From: Yponomeuta sedellus
Taxonomy: Eukaryota > Arthropoda > Insecta > Lepidoptera > Yponomeutidae
NCBI GenBank assembly: GCA_934045075.1
Contig: OW203738.1
Location: 1,116,001-1,180,000, forward strand
Length of the DNA stretch: 64,000 nt
Direction: 5' to 3'
Numbering within the stretch: position 1 is the first letter of the stretch; every line of letters starts with the position of its first letter. A model generated the notes under the pieces. That model worked only from the letters and a program-made list of their open reading frames with translations, had not been told where the DNA came from and did not search any database. This document shows positions 1 to 11,200 of this stretch, piece after piece. The translations under genes and the position numbers were made by a program.

Positions 1-16
1 CAAGAATGGATTGCAG
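1..16 (+). CDS. Possible end of the exon preceding the first clip exon
   Basis: The first 16 bases can be read as Gln-Glu-Trp-Ile-Ala plus one base, followed by a good donor (GTAGGT at 17). The phase is the one the 4929 exon needs: the leftover G plus AT gives Asp just before the first clip Cys. The short N-terminal extension would suit a signal-peptide exon lying outside the window. Sixteen bases are too few for certainty, and the match could be chance. Confidence 0.3.
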
Positions 17-389
17 GTAGGTAATCGAAACTGATTAATTTATACTAGTTTGGCAAGTTTGATCGTACCTAAGTCTATGGACACAAGCATTGCCACTGTC
101 GACATCAACCAATCAGAGAGCAGTGTGTTATTTGCCATATTTTATAAAAGCGTAAAATAAAAAGCTCTTCTGTGATTGATTGAACTGTTTAGAATCTTAC
201 GAATGGATATCCGTTAGTTTGTAAATTAACCACGAGACTTCGCAAATTGATAAATTTGCGAAAATGTGGGCGTAAAATAATACAATTTATCTCTCGTTTA
301 CAATCCTACGAAAGTTTATAAATTACCTAGGAAATTTTATTATCTTCCGGTGACATATGCATAAATCATTATAACTGCCTGGAACTACT

Positions 390-609
390 TCCTATGATAG
401 ACTACCGTATCCCGGTTCGCTCAACCAGATCAAAGGCCCTTTTCCATCTTAAATCCGTCAGGACCAACTCTGGCCATCGAGCTCCCATACGTAGAAGGTG
501 CATGTTCTATAACGAGCACCTCACAGATGTAGACTTCTTCAACTTGACACGTAATGCATTTAAAAGTCAGGTGGGCAGGATGCTCTTGGCGACTAGTATT
601 AGTAAGTAG
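390..609 (+). pseudogene. LINE reverse-transcriptase C-terminal remnant
   Basis: An open stretch of about 71 codons containing IPVRSTRSK, a basic patch and FNLTRNAFKSQV. This resembles the extreme C-terminus of insect Jockey/CR1-type reverse transcriptases. No upstream polymerase domain is present, so it is a 5'-truncated copy. Recognition is by general pattern only. The rest of 17-833 shows nothing else I can name. Confidence 0.4.
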
Positions 610-833
610 TACTTCATAAGTAGTATAATTGTCACGTATCAATGTGAACCATAAGTACTCACTATACTTTAGGGGTATCTTGTCCTCCAACATAACATGT
701 AATTTGTCGCAATTATTTCGCCTTTTTTGTGTATAAATCAATTATAAGGAATTTGTAAGCTCACTTTAGTTCAAACTAAGTTGTAGAGGAAAGCAGCATT
801 TGCTAGATAATACTAATTTACAGTATCTATTGT

Positions 834-1250
834 AAAAACCTATTTAGAGGCTAAAAATTTCACCCATGCCGGGATTCGAGCCCGCAACCTCTGGCTATCC
901 GTGCCAGCGCTCTACCAATTGAGCCAATGGGCGACTCACCGGCATCAGTGAAATTTCGAACCTCTTTACACTATTCTCTGTATAACGTACAGGCAGCGAC
1001 ATGTGGCTTAAGCAAATTGCATCACTTACAGCCCCGACTACCTACTTTGCAGTTAGGTTTTACATTGGAATTATATCACTGTACCCACAATGATTATACT
1101 ATTTTTATTTTTAATGCACTAACCCGTGCTAAGGACAAATTTAAAAAAATATTTAGGGGCTTGAAATTTCACCCATGCCGGGATTCGAACCCACAACCTC
1201 TGGCTATCCGTGCCAGCGCTCTACCAATTGAGCCAATGGGCGACTCACCG
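834..1250 (-). mobile_element. SINE-A, tandem dimer
   Basis: Minus strand carries two tRNA-like heads (A-box region GGCTCAATTGGTAGAGCGC, B-box GGGTTCGAATCCC or close) about 308 bp apart. The order is tRNA-like, A/T-rich tail, a roughly 170-bp body, then a second tRNA-like and tail. The anticodon stem-loop is distorted (position 33 is C), so these are not functional tRNAs. Confidence 0.8.
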
Positions 1251-1906
1251 GCGGCATTCTTTTGTAGCTGTTGTCTCTGTGATTAATTTCTGGTGTGTAC
1301 AGCAAAGAATATTCTTATCTTATCTTTGTTAAATTTGACTAAAAATGCTTTAGTCAGTCGAAATATTTATAATAGTAATAATTAATGATAAAAATGGAAC
1401 TAAACCTAAAACATTCTAATTTAAATAAAATATTTGAGCCAGATCGCTGTCGGGCGGCAGAGTACCAAGAAGGCTGGCGGCATTGCCTCGCTGTATGGCT
1501 AGGCTTATTCTTTGGCCAAAGTAAGCACCAGCCCTCGGGTCTCCTGAAGCGAGATTGGAAGTCGAAATTGGAATTTATTTTATTTCGGGGTTTGACCGAA
1601 GGCTTTGGTCAAAATTAGGGCTATCTACTCATTCCGGGATGAGACTGCATACCTTTGACTGAAAACATTTCTTTACTAAAAGCTTAGTAGGTTACAAAAG
1701 TAGGTAAGGTTTTTGTTTTTATATATATAAGTACGTATACTCTTCGCAATAATTATTTTACCACAGTCAAATATTGCCACAGTCCTCTTCCATTATCCAC
1801 TATACTCAAGGTTAACTGGAAAAAATACTTATTAATACTCGTATTAAGCTTGCCTCTGTACAAACCCCCTTTTTTGTGCAATAAAGAATATTGTATTGAA
1901 TTGTTT

Positions 1907-2330
1907 AAAAACCCATTTAGAGGCTAAAAATTTCACCCATGCCGGGATTCGAGCCCGCAACCTCTGGCTATCCGTGCCAGCGCTCTACCAATTGAGCCAA
2001 TGGGCGACTCACCGGCATCAGTGAAATTTCGAACCTCTTTACACTATTCTCTGTATAACGTACAGGCAGCGACATGTGGCTTAAGCAAATTGCATCACTT
2101 ACAGCCCCGACTACCTACTTTGCAGTTAGGTTTTACATTGGAATTATATCACTGTACCCACAATGATTATACTATTTTTATTTTTAATGCACTAACCCGT
2201 GCTAAGGACAAATTTAAAAAAATATTTAGGGGCTTGAAATTTCACCCATGCCGGGATTCGAACCCACAACCTCTGGCAATCCGTGCCAGCGCTCTACCAA
2301 TTGAGCCAATGGGCGACCCACCGGCGGCAT
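1907..2330 (-). mobile_element. SINE-A tandem dimer in the duplicated copy
   Basis: Same dimer as at 834-1250, with a few point changes (for example GGCAATCCG for GGCTATCCG near 2276). Confidence 0.8.
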
Positions 2331-2979
2331 TCTTTTGTAGCTGTTGTCTCTGTGATTAATTTCTGGTGTGTACAGCAAAGAATATTCTTATCTTATCTTT
2401 GTTAAATTTGACTAAAAATGCTTTAGTCAGTCGAAATATTTATAATAGTAATAATTAATGATAAAAATGGAACTAAACCTAAAACTTTCTAATTTAAATA
2501 AAATATTTGAGCCAGATCGCTGTCGGGCGGCAGAGTACCAAGAAGGCTGGCGGCATTGCCTCGCTGTATGGCTAGGCTTATTCTTTGGCCAAAGTAAGCA
2601 CCAGCCCTCGGGTCTCCTGAAGCGAGATTGGAAGTCGAAATTGGAATTTATTTTATTTCGGGGTTTGACCGAAGGCTTTGGTCAAAGTTAGGGCTATCTA
2701 CTCATTCCGGGATGAGACTGCATACCTTTGACTGAAAACATTTCTTTACTAAAAGCTTAGTAGGTTACAAAAGTAGGTAAGGTTTTTGTTTTTATATATA
2801 TATAAGTACGTATACTCTTCGCAATAATTATTTTACCACAGTCAAATATTGCCACAGTCCTCTTCCATTATCCACTATACTCAAGGTTAACTGGAAAAAA
2901 TACTTATTAATACTCGTATTAAGCTTGCCTCTGTACAAACCCCCTTTTTTGTGCAATAAAGAATATTGTATTGAATTGT

Positions 2980-3185
2980 TTAAAAACCCATTTAGAGGCT
3001 AAAAATTCCACCCATGCCGGGAATCGAACCCGCGACCTCTGGCTGACCGTGCCAGCGCTCTCCCAACTGAGCTAATGGGTAACTCACCGGCATCAGTGAA
3101 ATTTTGCACCTATTTACAATAGTCTCTGTTTCACGGACAGGCAGCAACATCTGGCTGAAGTAATTTGCATCACTTGCAGCCCCGA
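2980..3185 (-). mobile_element. SINE-A, truncated
   Basis: Minus-strand tRNA-like module (3010-3080) with adjoining body up to the CAGCCCCGA block. It forms the right border of the tandem duplication. Confidence 0.75.
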
Positions 3186-3394
3186 GTTGAATTGTTTATT
3201 ATTAACATAAAATTCTGCGTGACAATTAAGCGACATATCCTGTATCTGTAAATAGACTAATCAAGGAAGCCGCACCAAAAATTATAAGCCGGTACCTACA
3301 ATGCACAGCGGTTAAATAGATTGCACGATGTAATATTGTTTTTTATAACGTATAAAAATCCCGTGTCACAGTGTTTTATCGTCATGTAGCTACA

Positions 3395-3825
3395 GCGATA
3401 TCATTCCGATGTAAAACCTAACTGCAAAGTAGGTACTCGGGGCTGCAAGTGATGCAAATTACTTCAGCCAGATGTTGCTGCCTGTACGTAATACAGAGAA
3501 GTATGAAATGAAATGAAAAGGTTTTATTCAAATTAGCGCAGATACTGCGGCTTAATGAACGTTACAAGCCAAACAAGATGTCCATTTCAAAATCTAGAAA
3601 GATTTTGGAAAAAAAATGGACAAAAAAACTTCAAGTATTGTAAAGAGGTTCGAAACTTCACAGATGCCGGTAAGTCACCCATTAGCTCAGTTGGGAGAGC
3701 GCTGCTATGATTAGCCGGAGGTCGCGGGTGATAGTCCCAGCATGGGTGGAATTTTTAGACTTTATAGGTTTTTAACATTGTCCTTAGCACGGGTTAGTGC
3801 ATTAAAAAGAATATAATCACAGTGT
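3395..3825 (+). mobile_element. SINE-A interrupted by a LINE tail
   Basis: Body at 3395-3505, tRNA-like module at about 3675-3750 and tail to about 3825. The body is split by the minus-strand LINE 3' fragment at 3502-3641. Confidence 0.75.
3502..3641 (-). mobile_element. LINE 3' fragment nested in SINE-A, 6-bp TSD
   Basis: Reverse complement ends with the CCTTTTCATTTCATTTC tail shared with 9905-10045, 19795-19937 and 49835-49970. AAGTAT flanks both sides and the SINE resumes cleanly, so this insertion is younger than the SINE. Confidence 0.7.
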
Positions 3826-3832
3826 TTGTTAC

Positions 3833-4140
3833 GAAACTACACCGGCTTCACGGATCCTTATGATTTTTTTGCCTATTTAGCAGGTCTGTGAATACGTCTT
3901 TGGCTAATTACCATGACAAACAAGCTGCGCTACGCGGTGGTATCCGCGGTTTATCGATTTTTACATGGGAATAAGATATCTTCCGGTAGCAAAACATAGC
4001 CTATGTGTTAATCCAGGGTTTCAGCTAACTCAGTACCAAATTTTATTAAATTCGCTCCAGCCGTTTAGACGTGAAGAAGTAAGTAACAAACATACACACT
4101 CACAAACTTTCACGTTTTTAATATTAGTGTGATGTGATGT
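3833..4140 (+). repeat. Lepidopteran-type dispersed repeat with CCGTTTAGACGTGAAGAAGT tail
   Basis: Shares its 3' part with 18405-18490, 32701-32770 and, more loosely, 57255-57420. It ends TTTTAATATTAGTGTGATG. The parent element is not clear to me; it may be a LINE or other retroelement 3' end. Confidence 0.55.
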
Positions 4141-4261
4141 GTGGGCTTAATTAGCGCGCGTGCCCACTGCGGATTGGGAATTTAAAGCGCTGATGTATTT
4201 AAACACCTCAGACAATTAGGTTTTCTCACTTTCAAAGTAATAATTAGCAAAGAAATAATTA

Positions 4262-4441
4262 AAAAACCTATTTAGAGGCTAAAAATTTCACCCATTCGAA
4301 CCCGCAACCTCTGGCTATCCGTGCCAGTTGTTGTTATTATCCGTGTTCGAATCCCGGCATGGGTGAAATTTTTAGCCTCTAAATAGGTTTTTAAATTTGT
4401 TCCTTAGTACGGGTTAGTGCATTTAAAATAAAAATAGTATA
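4262..4441 (+). mobile_element. SINE-A with snapped-back 5' end, 13-bp TSD
   Basis: Perfect AAAGAAATAATTA repeats lie at 4249-4261 and 4442-4454. Between them is an inverted SINE tail and part of the head, a short loop around 4328-4344, then the direct head and tail ending in an A-rich stretch. Confidence 0.8.
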
Positions 4442-4928
4442 AAAGAAATAATTAGTTAAAAGCAATACATATGTAATTACTCGACATATGTATTATTATT
4501 ATTATTTTGTCTATATTATATATATTTTTTAAAATCATGTATTTTTACGCTTATACGAGTACATAGACCAAGTATAATTAATTGACCTCACAGATTGCAT
4601 AATTATGATATTGACATGTAATATTTTCTTTTTGACTTTTGTAAATTTGATTATTATTTCTACATTGGATTGTTATTATGTACGGAGTCTTGATTTGTAA
4701 TGAATATTACCAATAATTGATGTCTATGTCTAATTCAACAAAAACACGAAAATACTCCTCAAAGTATGTATGGCCAAAGTACAAAATGACTATCGGCTAT
4801 GTTTTGCTGCGGGAAATATCTTATTCCCATCTCTCTCTGAGAAAAGACCTGTGACTGGCAGTGGGACTTTTATAAGCTGCAGAAAAATTACTCATTCACT
4901 CACTCTCTCACTCATTTTCTGGTTTCAG

Positions 4929-5074
4929 ATAGTAAATGCAGCAATGGCGAGACGTGTATTATGCTGAAGAAGTGCCCCGTCTTATATAGACTACTTAAAG
5001 ATATCAGGAAGGCCGAGACAGAGCAAAAAATAAACGAAAGTCATTGCGGCTTCGAGATGAACAACGAGCCTAAA
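4929..5074 (+). CDS. Protease exon: first clip domain, Cys1-Cys4
   Basis: Acceptor TTTCAG precedes 4929 and donor GTATGT follows 5074. The exon opens with two bases of a split codon, then 48 codons. Cys spacing is C-x5-C-x5-C-x23-C, the clip pattern; the last two Cys come from the next exon. The Lys-rich stretch between Cys3 and Cys4 is typical of the variable clip loop. Confidence 0.88.
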
Positions 5075-5213
5075 GTATGTGCTAAGTAAAGCATTAAAAT
5101 CCATCTTTATTCATCCATCTACCATCAACTTCATCCATCTAGCCACATCTTTTTTTGACGCCAAATTAAAGTAGTATTCACATGTAGACATATCAATATC
5201 GTCAGGAAATATG

Positions 5214-5281
<68 letters not shown>

Positions 5282-8200
5282 AGATAATGGTTATGTATTT
5301 ATTGTATTTCATATTTATTTGTTGTTATGTTATATAATATTTCCCCACTATTTTTAAGTTAATAATATTAACTTAAAAATAGTGGGGAAATATTATATAA
5401 CATAACAACAAATAAATATGAAAATTTACTAATTATATCTATTTTTATATTATAAAAATAGATATAATTAGTAAATTTTATATTCTTTAATATTACCCTG
5501 CACTACCTGCTAATCTTGTTTCCAAAACTTAGGTTAGCTGGTCGATAATGCTAAGTTACATTAAGCTCGCCTATGTGCAAATTTTTATGCAATAAAGAAT
5601 TTGAAATAATAATAATTAAGTATCCTTAAGTCTTACAATGTTTTGTGATGTGAATGTTGTGTTTTTCAGTTATTGGATTCACACTGTGGCTTTATTTATT
5701 GTAAATTGTGTCTATATTTGTAAAGTTTGCGTCTGTTGAAAAACCTAATAAATAAATAAGTGAGTGAGTGAGTGAATGAATGAATGAATGGATGAATGGA
5801 TGAATGGATGGATGGATGGATGGATGGATGGATGGATGGACGGACGGACGGACGGACGGACGGACGGACGGACGGACGGACGGACGGACGGACGGACGGA
5901 CGGATGGATGGATGGATGGATGGATGGATGAATAATAAAGTCTTTTTAAAAGTACCTAGTGGCTGAAAATAAATATGCCACTCAGCACTGTGTGAGGAAC
6001 TTGCATCAAGCTTACAATGACATTGTATTTTTGCTAAAACGTGGAAAACAGAACACTGTACCGATACTTTTTCCGGGGTTTTCACGTCTTAAAAATGCGA
6101 ACTATCTAGCTACTCTTAAAAAAACCCTCAAAAGAATTAATTTATCATTGAATTCTAAAAGTTTTTTAATGAAGATTACTAAAATTATTGTTACCTATTA
6201 GTACGCAATAATTTTACTTCCGCAAGTACTTTCGTTACGTTACCTTCAGGCAGCTAGAGCCCGATTTGTATGGTGCATTTTTATGCTACGTCACTAAAAT
6301 TACTTTTCGAAAGGTTATCATGTAATTAATGTATTAGTCGTAGTAAAACATTATATCACGAAAAATATTGAAATGAAGCACTCGTGGCCTAGCCCAACCA
6401 AGTGATTGAAATCAATCACTTGAGTTAAGCAACAACAAGTGCGGTCAGGTGCAGGATGGGTGACCGTCCCGCGACTACTGCTAATGGCATTTTTTCCGAG
6501 CGCTTCCGTTCCGTGCTTCACTAGACAGGTTAAGCCGTTGATGCGGGCTGTCATGTAGCGGCTGTCGTTAAACCATGTCAGAGGCCTTCTTGGCGCCTTA
6601 ATAACTTCTCACAGTAAGGCCCGCCACTGTCTTACAAGCCTCCAACAACCTCGACTTGACCTAACCTTCCTGCAATGCAGAAAGAGACAAACAAGGGTTG
6701 ATATGTATTCGATCGAAAAATATTGGTCACAGAGCAAAAATAAGCATGATTATGTTTTAACTTTTAACTTAATCTTGCGCGCGCGCGGACCCCGGAAAGT
6801 TTGAATATCATATAGCGCTAGGCCATTTCGCACTGCATATTTTTTGCAATTTTTTGTGGACACAGTTCCGCATTTCTCATATTAGAGAAAGTACTAAAAA
6901 TATTCAATAAGTGTTATATATCACTACAATCTGCATAAAATTATCTATCCAATTATTATAACATAACATTATAACATTTACATACAGGCACATACATTGA
7001 TTATTATACCTGTAATGCTAATAACATTTTTAAAAAACTTACAATTTTCAAACGACGAGATGATTCTCATTATTCACGTCATGTTGATACTACTTTGAGC
7101 TTTGTCTCACTATTTTCACTAATTAGTCATTCACTAGCACTGAACTAATACTTATAATATGATCTGCATATAATCTATATCTGTTTACACAATTTTCACA
7201 CTCTAATTCACAAAAATAAAGCTATAAATGAATAATTAACACGAAGAGGTAAAATGACACTGACCGCCCATACGAGCGGCACGATCCGGGCTAAAAGTTC
7301 TTTTTTCACATTATTTTCCATCAAATACAACAAAACTATTATTTGAAACATAATCTACACACTTTTCCCAGTAATTTGATATACGAGTATTACACATAAA
7401 CAAATACTCAGTGTTTCCTTCTCGAAATAATCTAGAAAACTTTAGCGGGCGGAGCAACTCACGACGAAGACGTAAAATGGCGTCTGACCTAGCAGGTTTA
7501 TGTGGTTTCGATGAGACTTTGTTTTTTTCCTTTGCCACTTCATTTGATTGGTTGGCAAAAGTAATACTTACTAATCATTAGCCAATAAAACAACAGATAT
7601 TGTCCATAGAGTATGCACAGAGCATAATAAATAGAGTCCAATCTGAGTGCTGCATTAGTGTACACACGTCTGTACACTAAGCGCGTGACGTATTGCGCGT
7701 ACCGGAGATGCTTAGTGTACAGACGTATGAACACTAAGCGCGTGACGGATTGCGCGTACCGGAGATGCTTAGTGTACAGACGTATGAACACTAAGCGCGT
7801 GACGGGTTAGTTTTGTATAAATTTCGTGCGCCATGTAAAATCACTAGCTAATCCTAACGGCCGCCACTATACATAATATTAAAATGCATGACTGTGTACC
7901 AATTTTATTAATAAAAACTATTATTATTCTTAATAACTCGCGGTGCTTATATTTAGTTATACATTAAACGGGTCTTATCGCGATTATTTATAGGTAAAAT
8001 GTTACCTATAAATAATCGCGAATCGTAGTTTTGAGACTTGAAGGCAGACCACCCTACCCACTCTAAAATAACTGACGGTCACTTAATTTTTCCCGTGACC
8101 ACGGCAACTGCAACGTTTCCAACGTCAACGTCAGGAATTAAAACATCGCGATTAGACATACGTACATACATACAAAACCTCACGCCTGTATCCCAGAGGG

Positions 8201-11200
8201 GTAGGCAGAGACCAGGGACTGCCACTTGCCACGATCACCTTCGTTTCATCGAGTCATCGCGATTAGGCCCGTTTATAAAATAATCTGCTACAACCTAAAC
8301 GCACAAACAAACAAACAAACAAACGAACGAACGAACGAACGAACGAACGAACGAACGAACGCACGAACGAACGAACGAACGACCGACCGACCGACCGACC
8401 GACCGACCGACCGACCGACCGACCGACCGACCGACCGACCGACCGACCGACCGACCGACCGAACGAACGAACGAACGAACGAACGAACGAACGAACGAAC
8501 GAACGAACGCACGAACGAACGAACGAACGACCGACCGACCGACCGACCGACCGACCGACCGACCGACCGACCGACCGACCGACCGACCGACCGACCGACC
8601 GAACGAACGAACGAACGAACGAACGAACGAACGAACGAACGAACGAACGAACGAACGAACGAACGAACGAACGAACGAACGAACGAACGAACGAACGAAC
8701 GAACGAACGAACGAACGAACGAACGAACGAACGAACGAACGAACGAACGAACGAACGAACGAACGAACGAACGAACGAACGAACGAACGAACGAACGAAC
8801 GAACGAACGAACGAACGAACGAACGAACGAACGAACGAACGAACGAACGAACGAACGAACGAACGAACGAACGAACGAACGAACGAACGAACGAACGAAC
8901 GAACGAACGAACGAACGAACGAACGAACGAACGAACGAACGAACGAACGAACGAACGAACGAACGAACGAACGAACGAACGAACGAACGAACGAACGAAC
9001 GAACGAACGAACGAACGAACGAACGAACGAACGAACGAACGAACGAACGAACGAACGAACGAACGAACGAACGAACGAACGAACGAACGAACGAACGAAC
9101 GAACGAACGAACGAACGAACGAACGAACGAACGAACGAACGAACGAACGAACGAACGAACGAACAAACAAACAAACAAACAAACAAACAAACAAACAAAC
9201 AAACAAACAAACAAACAAACAAACAAACAAACAAACAAACAAACAAACAAACAAACAAACAAACAAACAAACAAACAAACAAACAAACAAACAAACAAAC
9301 AAACAAACAAACAAACAAACAAACAAACAAACAAACAAACAAACAAACAAACAAACAAACAAACAAACAAACAAACAAACAAACAAACAAACAAACAAAC
9401 AAACAAACAAACAAACAAACAAACAAACAAACAAACAAACAAACAAACAAACAAACAAACAAACAAACAAACAAACAAACAAACAAACAAACAAACAAAC
9501 AAACAAACAAACAAACAAACAAACAAACAAACAAACAAACAAACAAACAAACAAACAAACAAACACACACACAACACAGAACACACTACACAAACACGAG
9601 CTGTACTCTAAACAATTCAAAGTTATACTATGTTTAGCTTTAAGTGTAAAGTTCATTATTTCTAGTTTCAATACTGCTGTAAGTCTCTCGAGTCACCCGC
9701 GGAAAGAATTGGGTTGGTGCTATTCTCTAGGCCGACACCACACAGCAATAAATACAGTATTTTTTGCCAATTAATTTCCTCTCTTATGTTGATTTTTATC
9801 AGGATTAGTAAACGTAATTGTCTAAGATACTGTACAACAAGAAGTGTTCTATTTATAAAATAAAAAAATATTTTAGCTAATATGGATAACAAATTTAATG
9901 CCCCTCATAAACTAGGAGGTTTTTGTCCATTTTTTCTCAAAAATGATCTAGGTTTTGAAATGGACCCCTATAGTCAAACGACTTGTAACGTTCATTAAGC
10001 CGCATTATCTGCGCTACTTTTAATAAAACCTTTTCATTTCATTTCTATTTTCAGGTGTGTTGTCCAGATACGGAAGCCGAACCATGGTACAGGCTAAATT
10101 CTATTTCGAATCAAATAAAGGTGAGTAACTTTAACAAATAACAAGCTAGACCGCTGAAAAAAAGAACAGCAGTGAGTTACAGTCGCGCACCGAGGGTTCC
10201 GTACAAATTTGTAGTTACTTAAATATCAGTAATAATGAGATTTTTCCGAACATCAAAGACTATTTTGTATGATTTTATTACAAATTTTTAGTTTTAGATT
10301 TTCCTTGAATTTTTCGTGACTACACAAAAAAAGTTCAACGAAAGAAATAATTCAACAGAAAATAATTTACAAGTTTTAATTCCCTTGAGTGCCGAAATAT
10401 AAGTTTATTCTTAATGATTCGCGATAGTCATACATAGACATAAATTGACTAGTTTTTTATATTTTCTTTTCGGTATATATTTGTTATACAGTTTAACATG
10501 TACTATGAAACATCATCAGTGTCTGACCGTTAACGTTTATATTTTTTTTCTATGGGACAGTCGAATCGTCACAGCACCGACCAAAACGACGTCCGAAATG
10601 TGAACCAAGTGTTTGATGATTCCATAATCTACTTCAACGATAATCTGAATCACAACCGACGTGTAAACCAAGTGATTTCCGATTCTAAAACTCAGTTCAA
10701 CACTAATCCGTATCTCCACGGAGACAGATACGATAGCAGAAATGTAAATCGAGCCCAAAACCAGTTCTACACTAATCCACATCCACGCCAGAGCTGCAAT
10801 AACAACCAAAGTGTAAAACAAATGTTTCCCGGTTATGAAAACCAGTTCAACACTAATCTATATCCACACCGGGGCCACAATGATAACCAAAGTGTAAACC
10901 AAGTATTTGATGGTTCCGATAACCAGATCAACAATAATCTATATGCCTACTGGGGAGAGAAAGACACCCAAAATGTAAAAGAAAAAAATAACTCGACAAA
11001 AAAAAACGACTTCCAAAGTTACATTACAAGTAAGTACCTGCGAGTCAAAATGCGCTTCAAAACTGGCTACATTAATAAAATTCCATTGATTTGCTCAAGT
11101 ACCCGTTGCATGAGAGTGCGGGCCCATTTCTAGGGTCATAATGAAACCTCTGTAGAAGTTTAAAACGAACAATTCTTGACAAGACCGGTATAATACTTAG

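Larger units (their letters stand above)
834..2979 (+). repeat. Tandem duplication of a 1073-bp segment (834-1906 and 1907-2979)
   Basis: Two head-to-tail copies, each starting at the AAAACC(T/C)ATTTAGAGGC end of a minus-strand SINE-A unit. A third such SINE starts at 2980. I count about six substitutions plus one TA-repeat length change between copies, so roughly 99% identity. Each copy carries a SINE-A dimer, a LINE 3' end (TGTACAGCAAAGAATATTC) and a second LINE tail ending GTGCAATAAAGAATATTG. Confidence 0.9.

Noticed and set aside
430..741. 103-codon minus-strand frame
   Set aside because: Opposite strand of a more convincing LINE RT remnant; no recognisable protein features.
6371..6500. 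Functional 5S rRNA gene or pseudogene
   Set aside because: Only the internal part matches, the 5' third of 5S is not convincingly present, and the same body and TSD structure repeats across the window, so a SINE is the better call.
7674..7809. CRISPR-like array
   Set aside because: Units are contiguous without spacers, and the DNA is clearly eukaryotic.
8226..9671. Very long open frames on both strands (435-461 codons)
   Set aside because: Pure products of a 4-base repeat that contains no stop in several frames; no start context, splice sites or domain.
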